Source of the DNA: Pratylenchus scribneri
Taxonomy: Eukaryota > Nematoda > Chromadorea > Rhabditida > Pratylenchidae
Length of the DNA: 64,000 nt
Direction: 5' to 3'
Assembly: GCA_030063045.1 (NCBI GenBank)
Contig: JAQSEB010000002.1
Coordinates: forward strand, 3,658,001-3,722,000
Shown piece by piece: positions 33,466 to 44,426 of this stretch (position 1 is the stretch's first letter; each line of letters starts with the position of its first letter). The notes under the pieces were generated by a model, which saw only the letters and a program-made list of their open reading frames with translations, was not told where the DNA came from and made no database searches. Made by a program: the position numbers and the translations under genes.

Positions 33466-36400
33466 TCACATGTCCAAAATGAGTCGATGTTTTTCCTCTG
33501 AAATAATTGTAAAAATGTCATTTAATTTTGCAGAAAATCATTAGAATTTTAAGTAAATTTTCATTTTCGAAAAATCAAGAATTTTTTAACATAAAATTTG
33601 ACCAACCTATTCCAATTTTAATTAACCTAATTCCAATTTTATACCAATGTCTAACATTATTAGAAAGCCAAGATATATGGCCACAATAAATACTGAAAAA
33701 TTTAGGAAAAAATTATTTACAAAATTTTAATAATTTTGCGAATATTCTGGAAAAAATAAAATAAAATTTTTTGCAATGTTTCTTCTTATTTTTCTTCTAT
33801 TCATATTCTCTTTTCTTACCCAATGACATTTGGCCCTCAAGTCTTGGGTCTTTTTTACGGCCACAGATCGCTTTGCGAGCCTCCTTCGCGTTCAGAGCAA
33901 AAATATCCTTGCCGAAATCTTAGAATTTGTTGAAATTGTAAAGATGAAATAAGAGGAAATGGTTTACCTCTTTTCTCGATAGAACTTCCTCGGGATTTTG
34001 GCGAATCAATGGAACCAGCTTGAGGTGGCAGAATTGACAACGGCACTTTCTTTACCTACGGGAAATTATTTGTTATGGGAAATATTTAATTTGTCGAAAG
34101 TTGTAACGGTTCAGAAATTTATCCTAGACCATTAAACTTATAATTGATTCGATAAATCTCAAGTATCATTTGATAATGATTCGCCTTTTAGGTTTAACCA
34201 TTACGATTCTAGTTTTGAACCAAAAAATTAAAATGTGGTTTAAACCCTTTAATACCCTTTAATTTTGTCCAAACAATAATCAAATTATATACCATTCAAT
34301 GCGATTTGACCAGCTCTATTCAATTGGGTATATGGTTTGTGAATGGAATGTAAAATAAAACTTTAAACTATTAGAAATATTACAATTTCAAAAAACAATT
34401 TTTTATTGGAAAAGGTTTTGATTGAACAAAAACAAACTTGAGGATTATTTGGAGGGAAAATGGTGAGCGGTTGGAGGGGACGAGACGAATTATTATTCAT
34501 TGGCAACCGATTTGCTGCTGTTGTTGAGGGTGGCGGCGTCGAATCCGCAATGACATGCTTCTTAAAATTGAAAAAGCCAAATAAATATAATCCATTAAAA
34601 AATTATTTGTTTTTGAACAAAATAAAAGGTAAGCAAGCATGTTAATATTAATTAGAGTGCTTTTATTTGATATTTTACTTGCTCCTGCGATTCCTGGATT
34701 TCCTTTGCTACCGTATTCGGCCTCTTCAATTCTCCATTCCCATTGACATTTTTTGAGGCCAAATTCCCATTTTCTTCTTCCTTTTCTGATTTTTCATCGC
34801 ATCTGCTACTTGGCGGTGTGCCAATGCCGATGAATTGGTGCAAGCCATTGGCCATTTCCTCCATCTAATATTTTTTTGGATCAAATTAATTCCCAAGAAG
34901 ATGGGGAGGAGATAGGTCACAATTTGTCGCCGTTTTTATATCTCATCAATTGACCGAATAATTTTGCAGATTTTAATATCAAATTAAAGAAAAAACTATC
35001 AGCTATCCAATGATATTAATTTTATTAATATTGGTTCAGAATAAGTAGAATTATGCTAAATTTAAAATCATTATCTTATGGAGGAAGGGCAAAATTTTAT
35101 TTCCGGAAAAAAAGGAAAAAATATTCATTCCGGAAATATAAAAGTTTTTGGTCACTTCTCGGTAATTCTAAACCAATTTAAATAAAATTAGTATCATTTT
35201 ATAGCCAACTCTGCCCTTTAATTTTATAACAAAATTAACAAAAATGGCTCAGTCTTTGATGAGTTTATTATAAACGGCAAAAGTTGGTCTGCTAGGAGAG
35301 GGAAAAGGAACCTCGCCAATTTCAATTGAAGTCATATTATCGGCTCTTTGTTCAATTTGGACGGCCACAGCCAAAACATGGCCTCCTCCATTTTGTTGGG
35401 CACTCTATTCAGTTTAGATTTAGGGTTAATCGGAAAATGGAAATAATGGGAATGAAATTCCCATAAAAATTATGGAGAATTAACCCAACAAAAGAGAAGG
35501 TTAAAAAGAGTTTAAAAGTGCGCAAAAAGTTGAGTGAATTAAAATCAAATTGCATTCATAAAATTTACCGAATATGTGCTGGTTGGAGTCGGCGGTCGTT
35601 GGCCAAGGGAATTTCCTCTGCTGCGCAATGAGGCTTCCTAAAATTTTTATATTTAATATCACCATTTCAATAATTCTTTTTTGGCCATTGCTCAAAAAAG
35701 GTAGTAAATTAATTCAAGAGCGATATTCCATTTTAAAGCCCAAAGTGTCCTCTAAAATTTAGCCTTTTTTTAAATTTATTTAATCCAGGTCAAAAAAGAT
35801 ACTTGTCTAACAAATGCGAATGTTTGTTGGAGGAAAAACCACTTATTATACAAATTGTTTTAATTTTTCAAAAAATTAGAAAAGCCACTTTTTAGAGGAC
35901 ATTTAGAGCTTTAAAATGGCATATCGTCTCCCTGAATTGGTTGCTTCCTTATTGAGCTATGGCCAAAAAATTGCCCAGTTAATGAAAAGTCTTAATTTCT
36001 ATAAATAAAAAATATGAATATTTCTAAAACGAACATTTCCATTCCGGTTTCCTTTTCCCCCATCTATGGATGTACTGCTACTTCCACTGCTGTTGGCCCT
36101 GTTTTGTCGCGAAATTTGTTGCCCATAATTTGGCCGTCCATTCTGGATTAAAATCAAAATCAAAATTATAATTAAATTTAATTTTCCTTAATAACTTTAA
36201 TTGCTGATGAGCCTTCCTTCGATGATCGAATCCCATTTTTCAATCCATTTTGTTGCTGCTGGATTCGATCAAAAATTTGCACATAATCATAGGTGAAGGC
36301 TTAAATAAAATCGATTTGAAACGAAATGGTAAATGAATGGATGGAAAAGTATCATTTTTTGGAGCGATAAAATTTGCCATGGCATATTTCTTAAATTATT

Positions 36401-39400
36401 AATTCTTTGTCAACTAGCTTAATGTCATTTTAAAGTGAAAAATCTGCTATTGCAAAGATTGGTTCATTTTTTAAGTAAATATAATTTCAAGAATATGGTT
36501 AACCACTTTTCAACATTTCGCTCATTTTTTGACAAGAATTTTGTTAATTTTAAGCCAATCCATTTATTATTATCAATATTATTCAATAATTCCGAGCTTT
36601 TTAATTTGACATCAAATTTGTTAAAAATCCTTCATTGCTTAAAATGTTATTTCATGTCTAAATCTAAATTCCCTTAAGCCCTAACTCGAGATGGAAATGA
36701 TGGGATTTAATGCTAACCGAGTCCATATTCTCCGTAGAATCGATCAACTTCCTCGGAGGCAACCAACAATTCCGTGCATAATGGATCCCGTTTTATTAAT
36801 TGAACAATTTCCTGCAAAATTAAATTAGGCCACCTCTCCAAATTAAAAATTCACCTTATGTGGGGTATTCGGGAAAACCAAACGGCCATTGACGCCGACA
36901 ATACGTTGGCCAGTTTCCTGAAAAAGAGGAATTAAATGTTTCAATGTTTTTTCATAGGAGGCAGGTGCAACGAAATTTGTGCATCGAATTTCAAAATTAA
37001 ATCAAATTTTCAAAGTGAATATTAACTAAAGGACTTTCCTAATTTGATACCGGTATATTTGAAATTAAGCTAGGTAATTGGATATTATTGTTTAAATCTG
37101 ATTTAGGTGAAATCTGGCTTGAAGATTTACTTCAGAAAAGAGATAAAATTGGCTTTAAATTAGTGTATTTTTGATTTTTTTAGTTAGTTTCTGGCCATTT
37201 AAGTTTTGATGAGCCATATTGATTAAAATGCACTTCCGAAAGACAACAATCCAATGGCATGAAAATTTAATTAATAGATGGAAAAATGCTTGGATATTGG
37301 GTCCCCAAAGCAACTTACCAGTCCAGCGTATTCGGCAATTCCATTTTTATCAACGGCCCCAATAAAATGGCCTTTGCCCCTTTCGGCGTGCAAATTGAAG
37401 CCGAATTCTTGGAGGGCACTGTAGAATGGAATGACACGAATAATTGATAATGGGAATTGTTTTAAAATTACCTCGCCTTTTGTAAAGTACATAAACGTGG
37501 CTTCGGCCCGTTTGCCAGCAAAGTGGCCGGAGGGGGCACGGAAACTGGGGCGGCGTGACGACCAATGATGCTTGATTTTGGTGATATTGGGGGAGACTGA
37601 AAATGTTAAAATTAATTATATTTATTATGTAAATTGGTTTATTAGAAAATATTGGATAAAGAGGAAAGGAATAGGGATTTGAATACTTCGCGCCCTAAAA
37701 CGCTTTAGATAAATGTATCATACTTATTGAATTTGATATCAATTAAAGAGTTGGGTAATTTTCATTAGAAGATCTAGGAAATAAAATCGATTTTGGCTTA
37801 AATTCACAGAATTATGGCCAAAAAGTCGAAGAAATGAGGGAAAATTTTTGCCCATATTCTAGAAGCCATATTTCCATAAAGAATGAACCAATCTATTTAT
37901 TAAATATTCCATTAAAAAGCAAACATTTGGCCCGAAAATGACATCAAATTAGGAGAAAAAGATATTATGAATTTCTCAGTGGCAAACTTTGCCGAACCAA
38001 AATGTACCGAATCCCACAAAGGGGAAAAGGAAGGAAAGAAAAATTGACTTTTCACAAACTTGAAAGAAAAAAAATGGCAAAAGAATGGAAAGAATGCGAA
38101 GTGCCGAAAGTCCCTCACCAAGGAGACGGAAGGAAAGGTAATTTTTGTGGCAAAGCGGATAAAGGAGGAGGAAGAGGAAAATGGCACGTGTGGATTTGAT
38201 GCCCCGTAATTTATTGTTGACATTTTTGGGCAAAATAAAATTTTTGTTGAAGAAAATGATGTGTTTTTTTACAACAATTCAATCATTTGGCCCATTTTTC
38301 ATCCATCCAATTTTCTGTCTTTTGCTTTTCCGCTTCATTGAGCGTCGAGAAGGAGGGGAAGAAAATGATGAAAAGTGGAAAATGGCCGAAAATAGGCACA
38401 TTTTCTCCTTGGCCATTTCCCCCATCCATTCTTTTCAATCCAACAATCAAAACCTCTCCAAAATTCTCAGGGGAAGAAAAGATTGTTTGAAAATTGGAAG
38501 AATAGGGAAAGGGGGCCATATCGGATAAAATTGGCCCAAAATTCAAATTTTAATTTTTAATGGTAGAAAATAGAAGTTGTGAAAAAGATAGCGAACACCG
38601 CTATTGAATTATAGGACGGGGCCATTCTAACTTGGAATGAAATAATTTAACAAAGTTATCGGTTAAAAAAGCCTCATATTTTATAAAATGTTTTAACATT
38701 TCAAAAAATTTGTGAGGCCACTTTTTAGAGGACATTTAGAGCTTTCGAATGGCATATCGCCTTTCTGAATTGGTTGTTTCCTTATAGAGGCTAAAAGAAT
38801 GGTCCAGATATTGAAAAGTGGTAATGAAATGTCCTATTTTCAATAGAGGAATAAGTCACATTTTAAGGCCCCAAAAATTACCGATTTATGTCATAAAACT
38901 ATTGATAGAAATATGTAATGTCCATAATTGTAAAAAAGAGGTGAATAATGGATTGAGGGAATTCATCCCGCAACATACAATATCGCGCATATTTTCCATT
39001 TTTGAATGCTCGCATTGATGAGTGGATGAGGAAAGTGGGGGATGCTCATCAAAATTATATTTGGAAATGGATCATTGGAATTGGATTGTGCGCATTTTCC
39101 CCTTCCAGCATCAGGAGTGGGCGGATTTCCCTCAAATGCTTTTACTTGCATAATGGAATTTGGTGGAATTGTTGGTGGGTGGATGAGTAGATGAAATAAT
39201 AAAATTGTCTGGTGAAGGTGGGATATTGATATGTGGAATTAGATTGGGGGAGACAATGCTATACGTTGAATTTTTTCGGGGAATTTGATGGGTCGAATGG
39301 CTGGATCACATTTATGCTTCTTCTTTTCACAATTCTTTTTTTTGACTGGAATTGGGGCCATTATTTATATGGAAGGCAGAAATATTCCAGGCTGAACAAT

Positions 39401-42400
39401 CGGGATTAAAAAGGCGGAATTATTCTAAGTTCGCCAGGCGGAATTGAAACAGGCGGAATTATTCTAAGTTCGTCTGGCGGAATTATTCTAAGTTCGCCAG
39501 GCGGAATTATTCTAAGTTCGCCAGGCGGAATTATTCTAAGTTCGCCAGGCGGGATTATTCTAAGTTCGCCAGGTGGAATTATTATAAGTTGACCAGGCGG
39601 AAATATTCTAAGTTCGCCAGGCGGAATTATTCTATGTTCGCCAGGCGGAATTATTCCAAGTTCGCCAGGCGGAATTATTTTAAGTTGACCAGGCGGAATT
39701 ATTCTAAGTTCGCCAGGCGGAATTATTCTAAGTTCGCCAGGCGGAATTATTCTAAATTCGCCAGGCTGAATTTATTCTAAGTTCGCCAGGCGGAATTATT
39801 CTAAGTTCGCCAGGCGGAATTGAAACAGGCGGAATTATTCTATGTTCGCCAGGCGGAATTATTCTAAGTTCGCCAGGCGGAATTGAAACAGGCGGAATTA
39901 TTCTATGTTCGCCAGGCGGAATTAAAATAGACTAATACAAAAAATTTTTGTCCAAAAATAATAATAATCTATTGAATGCAATCTATGGCCCAATGGAATA
40001 ATGATGAATGAGTATCATAAAAATGGGACGAATAAAAGCAAGCAATGTATTTTTGGAGAAGGTCGTAAAACAAAAAATAACAACAAATATATGCAAAATT
40101 CGCATTAAAAAGAGAATAATAGAGGAAAATGGGAATGAGAGGCTTATGAGGGTGCACAATTTAGTTGAATGGACATTTTTATGGCGAATTTATGGGGGTA
40201 AATCACAGCGGGAATTGTGAAAAGTAGTTGTGGAGGATGGCAAACAAAATAACAGAACAATAACCAAAAATAATGCGCAGAGAAAATTGGAAAAATTATT
40301 GCGCTAAATAAAATCGAAAATAGATTAAAAGGAAGAGATTACAAAATTGAAGCCGTTTTATTTAATAATGGCTGAATTCTTTTTAATTATTTTTATTATA
40401 TTTGGACGGAGTAGGAAAATTTCTATTAAAATTTGTGGATTAATTTTTAATTTCTATTAAAATTATTAAATTTGCAAAAAAGTGAATAAAAATTGACCCT
40501 TTTTAATTCAAATCAACCAAATTTTTTTTCATAATTTTTTTTTATAAAATGAAACCAATCAAAAATGGTTAAGAATTTTCTGTTCTATCAAACTAAAAAT
40601 TAATTCATTAAAAACAATTCAACAATTATTTAGCTAAATTGCCTTAATTTTGATGGCATAAAATAGACACATTCCACCGGTACTTATTAGCGAGAAGATT
40701 AGAAGGAATTATTGGTGAAAGAATGGATTTGATCGGAATGAGTAAACCACCCATTCATTTACGCGGAGGTGTTCAATCGGGGCTATTAATGATTTGTTAT
40801 ACTGGAATTGGTTTCTTATTTATTTTTTGGTGTTCCCATTTTTCAGTGTGATTCATTCGCGCACATACACACTCCTTTCCCCTCTCATTTTTCCTTTGAT
40901 CAATTTTTAATCTCCACAATTGAAAGGGAAAAGCAATTAAGGTTATTAGGCTTTTGGCAAAGAAAATGAGGATAAATAAATTAATTAATTAATTTGGAAT
41001 TAAAACTAATGAATTTGGCAAAGAATTACATGAAAAATCGGCACAATTTAAATTTATGGATAAAATGTGGCCAAATCTCTTTTAGTCCTATCACTAGCTG
41101 ATTTATCGTACTAATGGCCGAAATTTCTTTTTATTAAATTAATTATTATTTTTTTTGCCATCATTGAAAAAATGTGAAAAATGAGCCTTAAGTATTATTT
41201 ATTTTGTTAGGGCAGCTTGATCGTTGGATTGGATTGGATTGGAGAGGTGAGGAGAGGGGAATCCAATTCCAGGCATTTTATGGCCAAAATTGGAGAGGGG
41301 CGCGGGGAACAAAGGAATTGAAAAGGAAACGGAGAAGGACGATGACAATCCACATAAAAGAAGGAAAATTGGATGGATGAAAAGGAGGGGAGAAGTGGTT
41401 TTGTTCACCGTTGTGAGTTTTTTCTCCCGTTTTTGGAGATGGGTGCGGGCGCTGGACAAATTGAATTGACCAACAAAAAAAAAAATGATTGTGAATGGAT
41501 TGGAATTGGATTGAATATTATTTTGGTCTATACATTTCGCCCATATACTCCATCAAAAATGTACACCAAAAATGAATTAGCCAAATGGACTTGAATGATG
41601 AAGGGAGGAATTTATGGCCGCGGCAAACTATTCTAGGCCAAAAACTCTTAAAGGGGATTAGAATTTGAATGGGAAGGAAAAATGCAAATCCATGTAGATT
41701 GAATCCGAACCAAATTATTTCAATAATAATTCACAATTTTGTTGTGATCAAATTGTCTGCGATAATTTCAAAATTCATATGAATACATATATGAGGCATG
41801 AGGGATAGGAGATCTTTCAAATTCAAACTTTCATTTTATTACCTACTGAGGCAAAATGAATTTGGGGAAGTTAGCTGCCCAAAACATCCTCAACAATTTG
41901 GCGATTTTTTTAAATTAAAAAACCTTCCTTTAAAAAAGTTTGTTTCTTCTTAGCTGAATTTGTTGAGGAAGAGTCCAAAATTTTGCAAATTGTTTTAATA
42001 TTTCCAAAAATTAGAATTGGCCACTTTTTAGAGGACATTAAGGGCTTTCAATTGGCATATTGCCTTCCTGAATTGATTGCTTCCTTCTTGAGCTATGGCC
42101 GAAAGAATAGTTTAGAAATGATAAAATAACGTGAAATCTCTTATTTCGGGGTATCCTACAATTTTAAGTCAAATTTTGTGTTTTTTAGAATGAATTCTTT
42201 TACATTTAATAGAAGTGCATTCTCTGCTTGATTAAATTTTAATTAAAAAATATCCAAAATAGATAACCATTTTCTAACCATTGTTGAGTTAAATGATTTA
42301 AAATAATTTTGTTGCAATCGAACTCCGCCTGTTGCGCCTAATGGGTCGGATATCCCCTTCAAATATTCATTTGGTTGGAGGAGATCCCAAAATTGGGATT

Positions 42401-44426
42401 TGGAATAGGCTGAGAGGATGCTAAACTCAATCCCATTCAATTTGAGTGAGCAAATCGGAGACACAAGAATAAAATCCATTTTTGGTAGGATGGAGAAAGG
42501 GAAAATGGGTGCGGCCCAATAAAATGGGTTTTAAGTGGAATAAATTTTGCCCGTTTAATGACCTTTTCTGCCATTGCTTTTTGCTTCTTTTGCTGTTCCT
42601 CCTCCAATGTCAACAATTGAACGGGAATTGGCGTTCGTTGTTCCTCAACATCATCAACAATGCGAGGATTGGACAAAGGTGAACCGGGAATGCTGGCGGG
42701 CAATGCAATCGAGCATGAGCCACTCTCCAAAATATCAGTTCCCTTTAATGGATGGATATTGGGTCATAATTAGTATTAAATTGAATTTTGAATATTTATA
42801 AATTTATTAATTAATTTTGGAATATACCTTATTGGTAGTTTCTGGCTCATTTAAGGCAATATATGAAATAATTTCAATATTTTTATATTTTTAATTTATA
42901 TTTTCTCCATTTTCGGAATAATTACGTCATTCATTTTTTTTCATTTTATTCCAATTGGCAATAAAAATTTAAGCTCACAAGAAATGGAAGAAATGAAAAT
43001 TTCCTCTCGCCATTTTCACAATCGCCTTAATCATTGTAAAATAAAGAAAATGGAATCTACTGTTACAGTATATTTCCCTCCTTCCCTCAGATTCCATTTC
43101 CATTTCCTATTGGCTTTTTGGAGGTAATAAAATGGAATGAATATTTCCTGGGGCATGTTTCTCAATTTCCATGCTGCCTTCCAAATTTACTCCCTCATTC
43201 TCATCACATGTCACATCAGCCATTCCATCTACGGTAAATTTTCCAAAGAATATATTTTGAGCTTATTTTTTGGCAATTTTTCTGAATCTATTTTCTTTCA
43301 ATTGATGTAATAATTACCCCATAAGAAGTCCGGCTGGCTGGACTCAATTGCAGATTTGCCGGCTGTTCAGTGCGTTGTTTCCTGGGCAATGGAATCTGAA
43401 AAAGTGATTTCGATTAAAATATTATATTTAAGGCAGCCACCGGTACATCCTCTCCAACTTCTTCCTCATCCGGTTCATTTTGTTTCTGTTGTTCCCATTT
43501 TATTGACTGTTGCGCAGCATTTAATCGGCCCAAAATGTGCTCAGCGGTCATTGGCAAATTATTCTCCTTATACCTTTAAATTTATGCCAAATCAATTAAT
43601 TCAAAATCAAATTGCCCAAAATTTACCATAAAACGCCTTCCTCATCCAAAACGAGAAGGGAGCATCGAACTGGATTGGATTTGATCCTTTGGACCACCCA
43701 AAATTTAAGAAAAAATTAATTTTATTCTCAAAAATATAAAAAACTTCTTTATGGGAAAGGCCTTCAATGGATTCGCCATTGACTGCAACAATGTGATCGC
43801 CGGGTCGAAGATCGGCCATCTTTATAATTTATATTAAAAAGAGATTATGCTCGGAGCTTATTGATTAGGATATGTACCAAATTGGTGCGAATTATTTTAA
43901 TTCATTGCTTATTGAACCTATATTAATAATTTGGTATCAAATTAAAGAAAAAAAAATATGATTACTAAAAATATTAAATTTATTTAAATTAATTCAAAAT
44001 TGTTGAAGTTTTGCATAAAGAATTATTAAAGGTTTCGTTAATTAATCTTAAAATCCACTTTTCGTTGTTTTTCAAACGCTACTCCATCAATTTTAGACCA
44101 AATTAATTAAAATTAAATAATTGATACTCATGAGATTATAATATATGGTAAGACTATCATCAAAAATTTTAGCATTTAAAGTAATTAAATTCGTTGGCGA
44201 AATTTTGGGCCACCATTACCAATGCATTTTTGTGTTGTCATTTTTAAATTATGGCCTTAAAAATCACCTGCGCCGAACTGCCCACATCCACGGCACCCAC
44301 AAATTGGCCTCTGCCCATTTCGGCATGCAAATTGAAGCCATATTCCTCAGACCCACTCAATTTGGTCAAAACACAGAGTCGAGGAATTGGCATTGAGGAA
44401 TTCGATAGATTGTTGGCTTTATCCAT
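33466..44426 (-). CDS. nrfl-1: NHERF-like two-PDZ scaffold, NRFL-1 type
   Basis: Cortical scaffold that in animals links membrane transporters to ERM proteins. Nineteen exons: 44426-44268, 43819-43745, 43697-43627, 43573-43441 (or -43447), 43395-43318, 42742-42563, 37596-37472, 37418-37319, 36917-36855, 36811-36718, 36299-36196, 36142-36035, 35637-35569, 35404-35276, 34864-34679, 34560-34438, 34055-33968, 33918-33820, 33497-33466; about 671 residues. PDZ1 runs from PRLCVLTKLSG (binding loop EEYGFNLHAEMG) through LRPGDHIVAVNGESI to VRCSLLVLDEEG. PDZ2 runs from KPRLCTLQKA (EFGFNLHAERG) through GQRIVGVNGRLV to CTELLVASEEVDRFYGEYG. A Ser/Pro-rich, Gln-rich linker leads to a conserved end: DIFALNAKEARKAI, KKDPRLEGQMSLEEKHRL and ILDM-stop. 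The intron after exon 2 ends TTTTGG instead of AG. Intron 6 is 5 kb long. Confidence 0.9.
34110..34340. mobile_element. MITE-like repeat, family B (nrfl-1 intron)
   Basis: Contains CTCAAGTATCATTTGATAA, TTTAAACCCTTTAATACCC and CATTCAATGCGATTTGACC. Same family as 2035-2230. Confidence 0.5.
34960..35265. repeat. Dispersed repeat, family D (nrfl-1 intron)
   Basis: Contains ATCAAATTAAAGAAAAAACT, CAATGATATTAATTTTATT and GGTTCAGAATAAGTAGAATT. Inverted part on the right with AAATAAAATTAGTATCATTT. Confidence 0.5.
35680..35965. mobile_element. MITE-like inverted repeat, family A (nrfl-1 intron)
   Basis: Left GAGCGATATTCCATTTTAAA and TGTCCTCTAAAATTTAGCC; right CACTTTTTAGAGGACATTT, AAAATGGCATATCGTCTCC and GGTTGCTTCCTTATTGAGC. 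One of the clearest copies. Confidence 0.75.
37990..38530 (-). promoter_or_regulatory. Purine-rich (+ strand) island in nrfl-1 intron 6, possible internal promoter
   Basis: A less AT-rich, strongly A/G-biased + strand (C/T on the coding strand), upstream of the PDZ2 exon at 37596. Its composition resembles the stretch upstream of the first nrfl-1 exon (44480-44900). C. elegans nrfl-1 has several isoforms, so an internal start is conceivable. No specific promoter motif is seen. Confidence 0.2.
38700..38800. mobile_element. Half of a family-A MITE
   Basis: Right arm only: GCCACTTTTTAGAGGACATT, TTCGAATGGCATATCGCC, GGTTGTTTCCTTATAGAGG. nrfl-1 intron 6. Confidence 0.65.
39412..39927. repeat. 24-base minisatellite, array 6 (inverted; nrfl-1 intron 6)
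   Basis: Unit in the orientation of array 2, with AATTGAAACAGGCGG partial units near both ends. A few units carry GTTGACCAGGCGG or ATGTTCGCC variants. The + strand stays open as a (K/M)FARRNYS octapeptide run, again a repeat artefact. Confidence 0.95.
41200..41460 (-). promoter_or_regulatory. Second purine-rich (+ strand) island in nrfl-1 intron 6
   Basis: GAGG/GGAGAGGGG-rich + strand, comparable to 37990-38530 and 44480-44900. It could be regulatory or simple-sequence drift. No motif is identified. Confidence 0.15.
41990..42110. mobile_element. Family-A MITE, right arm
   Basis: GGCCACTTTTTAGAGGACAT, TCAATTGGCATATTGCCTTC, GATTGCTTCCTTCTTGAGC. A degenerate left part may extend back to about 41860. 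nrfl-1 intron 6. Confidence 0.65.
43860..44130. repeat. Dispersed repeat, family D (nrfl-1 intron 1)
   Basis: Contains GGTATCAAATTAAAGAAAA, TTTATTTAAATTAATTCAAA and ATTAAATAATTGATACTCAT. Intron between the first two nrfl-1 exons. Confidence 0.45.

Noticed and set aside
33797..33820. nrfl-1 ending in KKREYE by reading through the last donor
   Set aside because: Splicing at G|GTAAG to 33497 gives MSLEEKHRLILDM, which fits the conserved KDPR...MSLEEK pattern better.
39589..39780. Plus-strand frame of FARRNYS repeats
   Set aside because: Read-through of array 6 inside an nrfl-1 intron.
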